DNA from: Solea solea
Lineage: Eukaryota; Chordata; Actinopteri; Pleuronectiformes; Soleidae
Reading direction: 5' to 3'
NCBI RefSeq assembly: GCF_958295425.1
Contig: NC_081136.1
Location: 29,440,077 to 29,504,076 of the forward strand
DNA: 64,000 bases
Part shown: positions 10,195 to 22,100 of the stretch, piece after piece
Layout of the letters: every line of letters begins with the position of its first letter
How positions within the stretch are numbered: position 1 is the first letter of the stretch
Made by a program: the position numbers and the translations under genes
Notes under the pieces: generated by a model
The model's database searches: none
Told to the model about the DNA's origin: nothing
The model's input: the letters and a program-made list of their open reading frames with translations, nothing else

Positions 10195-13100
10195 CTAGTA
10201 GGACGAAAGGAATCACAGGACATCACAACCTTCTTTACTCATGTCACATTTAAAGAGCAGTTCAACAGATAGTGAAGTTGTTTTTCTGAAGAAAAAAATG
10301 ACTACCAGAATGAGGGAGAAAGATGATTTAAGTGACTTTGAATGTGGTATGCTTGTTGGTGCCCAACAGGCTGGTCTGAGGATTTCAGGAACTGCTGATC
10401 TACTGAGATTTTCTCTCACATTTACCTCTAGGGATAACAGAGAATGGTCCAAAAAGGAGAAATTATCCAGTTCTCTTGGCCAAAATGTCCAGACTGGCCT
10501 GCCTCCTGTGTACCTAATAAAGTGGCCATTAAATGTAGTTTCATTCAAAGAATAGATTTGGTTTCAAAAGTATCTATTCCATTTGCTTCCTATATTTAAA
10601 TTGGATAATCTAAATTTAGTTTTGGCACAGTTTGTGCTTAAATATTCATATAACCATCTTGCATCTACTTTCCTGCTGTATACAACATGAGTGCTGACAC
10701 AGCCATAAAACAACAATAAATACTTGGGGAAAAGGGTGGAGGGGGAAGTTGATGAACAGACTGTGAGGGCTGGGTTTTTCCACTCCATCTACTGGTCCTG
10801 TGCACTGAGTTGAAAAAACACAATATGCTGCACTTCCCTCCTCAAAAATCCAATCCCTTATCAGAAATGTTTTTCTAAGCAATTACACCATGCTACAATT
10901 ACGTCTACTTCATCTTAATTGGATCTAGCGGAGTATACAATTGATCAGTAAGGTTGTATTGTTCATGCTACAAGGGGCACACACAAAAGAGCTTTTCCAT
11001 TTGACATGCACAACTGGACAAACATTTTCACATTTGAGCTAGCACAAGAGGGATATTTAATACAGTGCTGCTGACAAGCACTGTGAAACTTTTGGTCCAG
11101 TCTTTTAGAGAGAGAATGGCTACTGCTTAATATCACTTCTACTTCTGGAAGGAGAGGAAGTGCAGCTCTGACAGGCTGCAGGTTGTCTACTGTCCTGGGG
11201 TTTGTGGTCTAGTAATGGGCCCCTGGCGGCATGGACTGATGTGTGTGTGTGCGTTCATGCGCCAGATAATGGGGCCTGCTGGAGGTCCGTGGAGGAACCG
11301 TGTCTGGTTGTGCCGTGATGGGCAGCTTGGTACTTTGCTCCCGGCCTCTTCCATTGCCACAACACACTCGCGCGCAAATGTGACGACAGGCACACACCTA
11401 ACCACACACGCACACTTGTACAAGAAGCTGATTGACAGAGCATGCCGAGCTGTCATTCACACTTTGGTTTCCAGAGTTGTTCTCTCACTCTCTCTGTCCC
11501 TCTCTCTCTCTCTCTCTCTCCCTAACACACACAACCACATTCTTGGTAGCTGTCACATGGAAGAGGACATCACACCCGCAACAAAGCTGGGAGCTTAGCA
11601 CCGTTACTTGTGACAAGCGCACAAAGAAGATATCGGTTGGCAAATAGACAAAACACAATTCTACCCTCATTAAGAGCTCACTCTGTGCTTAGTTAACCTT
11701 TGCTGGGCCCCTTCTGTTTCTGCAGACTGGTATTCACAACTAAGAGGCTAATAAACAAAACAAAAACAAAAAATCAATGCTTGGAAACATAAAGTGTGTT
11801 TAATCCATACAAAAAACTATTACTGATCTACTAAGGTCAGAGATAAATACATCCAAGCACATCTACGTTGAGAGATGCTAAAGAGGATTAGAGTTAAGGT
11901 AATAAGGTAAAAGCAAAAAAACTTCAATAGGGTTCAACTGACAAGTACATGTCAAGGTCAAATTAAGTTTTTTGGATGTTAAATCAAAGATCAAAGATCA
12001 GTTAATACCATGAATGCACTCCAGCCAGTGCCATTTTGGGACAGTCGTGTCGTAAAGACGACAGCATCAGCAGCAGTGGAGCAGTTAGCGGCCTCAGTGA
12101 ACAGTAATGCAAAGCTCCCTCGCCTTATGGTCGACAGAGAGACGGATAAAGACCCTGGAGCTGGCCACTAAGACTTTAGTAATGCAGGATTAAAGGCCCC
12201 GAGGCTGTCGCTAAGCAAGGTCAGACTGCTTCAGGGAAAGAGAGCGAGAGAGAACCCAAGAATAACCCAAAATGTCGAAACCAGTGGACAGAGGAAGTGA
12301 GTGACGGAAACATAACGCACCTTTTGTGGCGATCTGGACGTGGAGACAGGCGACTGTGACCTCATGTTTTTAGCTGAGGAGCCTGCTGAACGTCAGAGAG
12401 GAGACAGAGAGAGAGAGAGAGAGATTAAAATTAGAAGAGTATTTTCTTTTGCACATATGAACACGGAGAGAAAGAGGAGGCCAGCTGCTTAAAGCATGAA
12501 CGAATGAAATATGTGCTGATGTTCTGCGGGTCCTTCAGGCTGCTTTGAGCTGTTTCTCCACCCGACAGCTGTTGCTGCTCTATCCAATAGGTTCAAGAAA
12601 AAGAGGTGTGGGGGGGAGAGAAAACACTCCATCTGTTAATGATGCTGCTGGGCAGTGCTGTGCATCAGAAAGTGGCAAAGATGTTACGTCTGAAAATAAG
12701 TAAATAACTAAAACCCAGTTTGAGTTGATGGTGGAGTAATCTGCTGTTGAGATGTAAGGACGTTCATTTATCAGGGGGACTGGGGGGAAAAAAAGACAAA
12801 TCCAGGAATTGACTAGAATATCAATATCAACTGGCGTTAATTTCAGTTTTCTCAGAAGTGCTGGCGTCGTCTTGTGTGTGAGCAGAAGCGAGGGAGCGGC
12901 GGCTCAGAGCCTCAGATGGGGGGAAAAAGCCAAGGAGAGTTGGATAGAGCACCAGGTGTCAACAGTCAGAGAGGAAAATTAGTACCACTCTTCACTGGAG
13001 GACGCAACCATGATAGGCCAGTTTACCTGAGTACGGTGGCCTAGGAGGTACAGGAGGGCCTAGAAATTTGCCGACAGAGTCAGAGAAGGATGTGGGGCTC

Positions 13101-16100
13101 TCTTTGACACTGTCTAGGCTCCAGCTACTGGGGGTGGGTCTCACTTCACGGTGCACAGAAACATCACAAGTCACATCACAGGTTATGAATTAGAAACATG
13201 GGTAACACAGTGGAAACAAGTGGAAACATGACAACATGAATGATATGTAATGCACAACAGGTGAGCAAAATGCTTTAAAAACAGACGGCAAAATAACTTC
13301 ATGAAAGCATGGGATTAAAGTAGTAATCTTCAGGAGCTTTAGGCCTCACCAACTATACAAACCAGGTTCAGAAGATCCACAGTGTAAATCTTCTACCCTT
13401 GTATCCTCTTCTGCTCTAATATACTCAGCCTCGCTTGAGTGTTGCATTTTTTTCCAAAGGGAATCTCATCCATCCGCCCTTTCCTCCTCCCTCTGCAGAT
13501 TAAATCACTCTGTAACACCTTCAGCCCTTTTCTTCTCCCATTATAATTATGATGGCCTCTATGAGAGTCTGTCCCTGTGACACTTATAAACTGCATATTG
13601 TTTAGACTGCACTTACTCAAAATGTCTAATGCTGTCATCCTCGTAGAGAAGACAGTCTCGTCAACGTATGGCATTAAGTTGTAGTTATTTTTGCCTCCAA
13701 TTAAACGACTCACTGCCAGAGACATGACAGTGACATGCCATATTTCTGCTCATTAGTGCTACAGGTCAAATACTTTTTTTGCATTTAGGAGCACAAAATG
13801 TTGCACATTCAAAACTTTGTCCATGGGTAGGAAACGAAAAATACACGAATAAAATCTCTTCTGTGCGATGCCACACAATGCACATTCAGTGTGAATAGCA
13901 GAGCAATGCATTCACCCGACACTTTAAAACTTTAAAGTAGAAATAACCTTCTTAATTTTAAATTAACTCACTGCTTGTGATAGGAGTGTCAGACTGTCCT
14001 TGCGCCGTCTTTGGCTTATGGGTCAGTTTTAATCAAACTTTTAGTTCTCAGAGCTCAAGTGCAGACGTTTCTGCAAAAGACCCGAATTAACACCCGTGTC
14101 TGTCCAGATTTAATCTATGCACCGAGGACCTTGAAGGACGTCAGAAAAAAGGTATTTTGTCACCATTAGCATAGTTATGGTCAAAACATGTTTTGTGAGG
14201 TCACACTGAAATTTGACGTGAATTTCTAACGAGAACCGAACCAAAATGGTCTGAAGGACAACCTGAATACATAATGTACATAATGTGGCATAATAAATAA
14301 TGGAACCAGACAATTTTTTACGATCCTTTCATAATTTAATGACACTATATTTGGTATCCAGTGTTACAGGTTCAAGCCTGGAGATGTGTTAATTCACACT
14401 TTCATTGAGTCACAGGTTTTGTGCAAATTCTCACACCCTTTGTCATTGTCATATGCAAAAAAGGCGTGATGTCACCGCATTGTGGCAGTTCATCTAACGC
14501 TCACAGATCGCGCTCGAAAAGACGCGTTTCTGAGCGAGTCACAGGGAAACTTTCACTTCCAAACACTTCGCACTCACATGTTGAGGCGTCTCTTCCGTAC
14601 ACCTCCCTAATTACTTTGCAAACGGCTTTGGAAGCTGCTTCTGTTTTGTGGCTGAGAGCAGTATATAACAGAACAGTATGTGGGGGGGGGGGGAACTGCA
14701 CATGTTCTTTTTATCCCCAGTTTGGAGAAAAGCAATCAAACAGCTCAGGATTTTTGTTTTAATTACGCTTGAGGGAACTGCTTTCACTGTCAAGTCATGT
14801 GTATATTCTTCCTACAGGACACAGTGTTGACTGCGCTGGGCGAAATGACAACCTGGGGGTTTAGCGACGAAATATGCAACACTTATGAATGTGCACTAGT
14901 ACTGCAAGGATTGACACTTTATTATTATCTTATGCCGAGGCCAGGTGAAGTGTAATGTCGTGACGACATATTCCTGAGACTCTGTGGTTAAATTGAAGGG
15001 CTGCTACCGATTTCCGAGGTCCCAGTTTGATTCAATTTCTCATTCCATTTAATATTGATTCATTTAAAGAGATTTCAGTTTCCATACCAACTTTACTTGG
15101 TTATGAAATACTTTTTTTTTTTTTTGGATCTCTTAAACCTGGTGGATCATTAAAAATAGACAGGGTCAGGTGATTACCAAATTGTCCAGCAGAGGGCGCT
15201 GCGAGCACAACATGAACCTTGAACTTGGCCTGCCCTTATTAACTGAACAGTCATCTATTGTCTTCAAATCTCCTCTTGCAAGACTTGGCATGTATTAAAG
15301 GACAAACCCAAGGATTTTACGAGTTGATAACGGACTTTTCAAAAGAAGATAAATATGAATCGGAATATAAACCAAGCCGTATAAAAGTGTATGCTAACTG
15401 CATGTCTGGACAGATGACTACCACACCGGCAAGTGGTTTAACTATATATATAATAAATATATAAAACCTGTTGCTGTGGTGGTTGCCCCTAAATTACTAT
15501 GTTGCACCCTAAGGAGAGATTGGAAAAAAGATGTATGGGTAGTAGTGGACACATGCTGGGTTGAGTTGTAATGGGAGGATGAACATATAAAAATGTGAAT
15601 ACATTTAATAAAGAGGTCGCTGCATGGAGGTAAGATGTTAAAAGGTGTTTTACCTTTATCTGGCGCAGAAAGGTTAGGGTCACTCCTCGGTAAAGTGGTA
15701 TCACCTATCTGATGAGATGGAGCTCTCTGCACACAAGAATAAAGGAATAAGCCCATATTACTGTCAAATCCGTGAAGTATGAAACAGTGTAACGGTAGGT
15801 AAATATCACCTCTGAAGCACGCAGGGATAAATGAATATTGGATGGCACAAAATAAATATCATGTGGAGTTTTTTTTTCCCACTGACAAAAAAAAAAAATC
15901 CAATAGACTGTGGGAGATACAGACGGATACAGAAGAATGTGTAATGACCAGCATGTCTCGCAGCGTTTGAGATAACTGTAGGAGTGGGTGAGCGCTCCCG
16001 CTGTCCTCAAAAATAAATAAATAACACACAGGCTCTAATTACACGTTGCTCTAATTACGGTGCAAAGTATAGAAGTGATCAATGTTTGCAATAATCCATA

Positions 16101-19100
16101 TCCCATTAACAACTAGCTGTGTTTCACCGTTCAGACTGGAATAATTGTTCGGAACCTCCCACATCAATTCATCTGGTGACTCCAAGCGACTCCTCTTGTT
16201 CAACGCAAACAGGATAAGGGAAATAGGTGAACTGCGCCAGGGAACGTTGACAGTAAGAGATGTACGGCTTTGAGCAGCGGCTGCAATATTGTTCTCTTAC
16301 AACAGCTCTCTCACCGAGGATGGGGGGGGGGTGTGTGTGTGTGTGTGATTGCGTTATGTACTGCCCTTCAGCAGGAGAACAAACTGGAATATCACGTTGT
16401 TCTTGTACCGTGGCAACATCAGCGCGTTGTACTGGGATGTGTACGCGGTGTATTTTTAACCGAAACGGTTTCAATGCTCGGAAAAACATCCAGGAGACAT
16501 TTTACTGTCAGAGAGAGCGAAAACATACATTGAGATAAAATGTTAAATACAAAGTGACCTTGTTTTTTTTTTGCCCCAGAGTGTACTTAATGGGGCAGCT
16601 GCAGTGAAGGATAAACATGCCCACGAGGTGGAAAAAAAGACCCCTCGTCTCATTTTGTGTTATTCCAAATCACACAATATTGCACTGGGGTGACGGGTTG
16701 AGATAATGACCAAAAAAGAAGGAACTATATATAAGGTGGCTGGATTTATACAGTAATATAAAAACATTTAAAGCTGCAGAGGCTATTTTCTGAACAGAAT
16801 AAGCTTGGTAACTGGATGTTCTTCACTTACTTTATATATATATATATATATACAGTATATAGCCACAATTCAGGTTTTGTAATGATGATTCAACCTTGAA
16901 TAGTGTGTCCAATAAAACTGTCTGTGAAGAAATATGTTTAACCACCTGGAGGAATTGCTGTGGACAGGTTTTTTCCCCCTGTAGACTTGCATATAAAAAT
17001 GGATGTAGTCTTGTGGTTTGAAAAACATATTTATTCCCCTTTATGCAATTCACGGATTAACGCAGCATGACAGATTTTTGCAACCAGAACTTTCCAGACG
17101 TCACCCGCAATCAGGCTTTATCATCTGTTTTGCTCTAACTGGGGGAAGCTAATTGACAAAAGTGACATTACGTGCTCAGTGACTGAGACCGATGAATCGT
17201 TAGGAAATTGTTTGTCGACGTTATCAAGTGAGACGTGGGCTCATTTGCCTATAGATGTCCATTCAAAATGTGTTATTTGAGTGGCCCCCTGGTGGCTAAC
17301 CACCACTTACGTTCTTTTTTTCTGGGCTTTATTTTTCAAAACAGAAGACTACGTTCCGTTTTCATTTACAGTCAATGTTTTGACCATCCCCATTTGCATG
17401 TGAATGTGTATGTGTGTGTGTATGTGTGTGTGTGTGTTTTACCTGTGCAGGGTCCAGGGGGTTGGGAAAAATAGCGCTCACGGGCCTCTCTCTCGGAGAC
17501 AAACAGGTGTTTTCTCTGGAATGTTTGTGTTTCTCCGCCATTTGGGGTGAACCTGGAGTGTACAGTGGGAGATAATACGGGATTAACACACACACAGACA
17601 CACAAAATGGCAAATACTGGCCGATCTCTCTTCCTTTCTTGAGGCTTTCACACTATTCTATTCCACAACACAGAATCCCACACATGCAAACACTCACTCA
17701 GATCATTTTCACAGCGACTGTGTACATTTCAATCCCAGAGTAAATGCAAAAGCACTTGGAATACGATCACATGTGTAGAAATACCATCGCTGGCTCTCAT
17801 TTAGAATAGACCACGCTCACACCAATTCTCTCCAGGTAGACCGAAGCCCTTTTACAAGGATGCCACCTACTGCCGTCACCTTGCCAAAGGGGAGTGTACA
17901 CACCTCCATAAACATCTTTATATATATGTTCTTAATTTTTATCATGTGAATTAGGCATAAAAGATGTCAGCAAATTTGAACACATGCAAGATAATAAAGT
18001 GGAAAAAGAAAGTGTTATAAATAAATGATATTCCCGCGCTGCTGTAGAGGCAGATTTGGACTGATGAGGCTTGGCTCGGCTTGAACAGGAGACTGTGTTG
18101 CAGTCCAAGAGGCAAACACCACACAGTTGTTTTCGTCTCTTACTCTCACTTGCTTCTCCACCGCGTCTATGTTTCTCTCAACAGCATTTTGCCCCGACGT
18201 CTCAGCCCATTTCATTTTTCATCTTGGCTCATTTCGTATTCTCTCCATTTTTCAGTCACTAACTTTCCATTCAAGCCTGCCTCCTCATTGTCATCCCTCT
18301 TTTTCCCCCACTTGCCTCCAATCTTCCTCTCCTGCACGCAACCCTAACTGTCATCTAATCTTGCTGGCCTCAGCAGAGAAACTCTGCTGTCTGCTTCCAA
18401 CTGTGTGACTCACTTTGGATTAAAATGTTTGTTTAAAAAAAAAAAGGCAGTTTACAGTGTCTAACGCAGAAAGACGTGTCATTCCACCGAGTCTCACCTC
18501 TGGCACTGGAGGGGGCAGAGCTGGTGACGTTGGGCGAGGCAGAGTGGTTGGAGCTGAGGCTCGAGGTAGACGGACTGGGCTGTAGTTTGAACAGACGACA
18601 AAGACACAATCCGCATTATCGTCACGAGAAGAACATCATATAAATTTAATAAAATGATGCACAGTGTTCCACATACATCATCACTCTTCATTAGCATTTA
18701 GTTACTCAAATTACTCATAATAATGCAAACTGAGTGATATTTGCTGACTGCGTTTCAGCTTTAAACTCCACGTTCTACCATCCTGCTCCTTTTTATTTGT
18801 TCATATGGTTGTTGTTGTCATATTTTTCTTGTTTTGTTCTTGATTTTGCCCGGGGACACAGATGGATAATCTGGCATATTTAGGTGTTTCTGTTCGTTCA
18901 TGTGCAATGTCTCTACTCAAGCAAACAAACAAATAAATTGCTGTCACTGACAGTAAACCACACTTTAACAGTTATAGCTAGAATATGTTGTACGTAAAAA
19001 AGTCCAGCATACATTGCTGAGTTAAATATTTTAAAGTATATTCATGGGAAACCTAAAGAAAAAACCCAGGATCGTGTCTCCATTATGGACACTTTTGTAC

Positions 19101-22100
19101 ATTGAAATGTACTTTCAATGTACAAAAGTGTGAAAACACCTTTCCGTAAAATTGTGCTTGATCTATGGAATAAAAGCTATGCTGATCAAATCTAACATTG
19201 CAGTAGAGTCAGTCAGATCCTTTATTCCCCCTGCGTTTTCCTCTGCCTCCTGTAATTCCAGGCCTGCCAGGTGCAGCACGCAGCCTGCCAGGAGTTGTCA
19301 GCAGCTTTCTGAATGGGCCAAATCCAGTTTAGATTAGTGCCCGACTTCGGCATACTCCCCGGACGGACCACACGGAAAATTGTGTCCTTATTTGATGTAA
19401 TCTCAACAATTTGCTTGGCTAGACAAGGCTCCAAACAAACACGGAGGATGGTAGAGAGAAAAAGGTCAAAAGAGAAGAGAAATGAGGCCAGAACAGAGAC
19501 AGGAAGGATTAAAAAAGTGTTTTAAGTGAAATCTGTAGGGAGCAGGAGGGCAAATGTTTGCGGTGTGGACTCAATCTGCTACTTAAAGAGTATTTGTTTG
19601 GGTGTGTGGTCAGGCATGGGAGATTGGATGTCTGTGTCGGAGAGGGAGAGAGAGGCTACCTGCATGTTGAAGACTTCATCTGAGCTCTCCGATTGTCCTG
19701 TGATGTTGCTGACTTCATTGGAGGCTTGAGACGACAGCGAGGACGAGGAGTAGCGGTTCACTGCAGGGTAGCTGAGGGGACTGACGGTGAGAGGAGGACA
19801 GAGAGACATTGTTATGACGGCCTTCAGTAAATGGAGACAGGTTACTAAATTAGAGCTGGGTTTTTTATTTTAGACATGAACTCCAGATATCATGGAGAAT
19901 TGTGTCCAGACTCACTCGCTGTGGATGCTTCAAAATTTCCCCTGCTGCATTTTCACATTAGCTCACTCTGATATTGACCAACAATTGTTTTTCAATCACA
20001 ATCGCAAATGGTAAAAATGCAATCTGCAAATCGTAAAGGCATAAACGCAGCGTTAATCTTCGCTTGACCGGGTTAATACTTGGCAGGTGGCTTCCTACGG
20101 GCACCGTTGTGTGCTGTGCTGTATTTTTTGTCTTATATTTGCAGAATAGCAACAGATGCATTGCTAAAAAGCTGCTTCCGACCCCTTAAAAACACAGGCA
20201 CATATATAATTGAATGGGTTAGTATTAGAATGGGCTGCACTAGTACTTCAGTAAAAATGGTTTCAGGTAATTCCTATCCTTAAGTTCTCATCCTGGCATT
20301 ACAATAGAGAGTTGTTAATATGTTGATGGAAGAATCTTTTGTTAACACAGAGCTGAAGCTTCACTGTAAAAAGAAATACTGCAAATGGGAACACAATTGC
20401 AATATCTGCCAGAAAAAAATCATAATTAGATATTTTCCTGAAATTGGGGGAAAATCTGCACTACTGGAGATTAGTGGTCACACAAAAAGAGCCGGTCCCG
20501 CACAATCTCTGGAGTTCAGTTCATGTCTTTAAGCTTTGCAGGTTTTCTTTTACTCACCGACAAATTCAGGTAGGGAGTGAACAAGACGAACAGATAGACA
20601 CACATAGACAAAATGTCAGATTAGAAGAAACAACTCAATTCAGCAATCACGGCATTTCATCAAGTATTTGTCTGGCAAAAGGTCAGAGCATAAGAAAAAG
20701 GTTAGAGAACAAACACAAAGGGCTTTTAAAAGGAAGGTTATGGAGGTGTGTAACCCGGTTTTGTGTTGGCGAATGAAAAGAAAAAAAGAAATCAAAAGTA
20801 CATAAGCAAAACACAAAATGTCACTTGGAGACAGAGGTGATGTGTGTGTCTTTGTGTGTGTGTGTGTGTGTGTGTGCTTGTGCCCTCTGGGAGCAGACTG
20901 TGTGTGTGTGTGTGTGGGGGGGGGGTGTTGCAGGTGGACAGAGTAGTAGGGTCAGTGAGCAGATCAAAACGTGCGCAGTGTGCACACACAACAAATCTAT
21001 GTGCTGGCCCAGCAGCAGTCACACAGACACATCCCTGTGGGTGCCAGCCAAACTGCCCCATGCTACTGTATATATCCAGATGGAGCCACACTGGTAAAGT
21101 ATGAGGGTTGAGGAGGAGAGTGTGGGGTACAAGGTGAGGGTGACAGAACACAAAAATAAATTAAAATAGAAAAGGTAAAGAAAACAGACTACAAAATTAA
21201 ACCAAAAAATATTTACCTCCGCCTAGCAACCCCTCTGCCTCCATCTGGGCTGATGATGTTGGGCACAGAGTTCCTGCACGGTCGCGGGCTTCCGTTGGTG
21301 AAGTGCACCGGGCTTGCGCGCACGTAAGAAGGAAACTCCTTGGATTTTAAATTGAAGAAGAGCAAATAAGTTAGTTAAATACACACTTTTAGTCTTCCTT
21401 GGCTGAGTAAAATTAGTCACTTGTTAATCATTTCAGCAAAATAAGCAGTCTAAAAATAAGAAATTTAAGTAAAATGGGAATTTGAGCTTCTGAAATACAT
21501 TCTTTAAGTTGCATGTGTCACCATGTGTTGTCCTCCGTCTCACCTGAATGCCCAGACTGGATTTCATCAAATGAAACTGGTCCACTAGTTTCTTATGAAG
21601 AGGTCTCATGTCCTGGGGAACAAACTTTTCATGCACAACAAGGCCACACTCCAGGATATGTGCCTGTGAAAACCAAAGCTCAACGTTAATGTCTTTCTTC
21701 AAACGATGAGGGATGAATATTTTGCTCTTTGTGTGGTTAAAATGTGCATTTATTACAATATTTTATAGCAGTTTAACGGTGTATTCGGATGAAATCAGAT
21801 GATATAAGAATAATCGACCAATAGAAATGTATAGTTTGTAGAATGTAGAAAAAGGTTGCATTAATATGGCTTTAATACTAGATAATGTAGCATTCACGTC
21901 TTGGTTAGATTAAAAAATGATTTTTTTAAGTGATCTTTAGCAAAGATATTTGTTCATGCTTTAGTTGATCATATAATAATATAGATATATACACATATAA
22001 TAATGACTTAATGCCCAGATGATTTTCTCTAGCCTCACACATAAGGCATTTGTTGCACAATCATGCAAAATGAAACCTTCTTCACTTCATTTAATCTACT

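Larger units (their letters stand above)
10195..12320 (-). other. dock4: dock4 last coding intron
   Basis: 2.1 kb. Holds the Tc1 relic near its 3' end and a TC array at 11500. No further exon is recognised between exons 41 and 40; the phases of those two join directly. Confidence 0.7.

Noticed and set aside
9771..10226. Plus-strand and alternative minus-strand frames of 79-138 codons
   Set aside because: Shadows of the GC-rich last dock4 exon, which has a clear DOCK4 reading in its own frame.
11187..11670. Overlapping frames on both strands up to 127 codons
   Set aside because: Made of TC and CA/GT repeats in the last intron; no domain and no support from splice sites.
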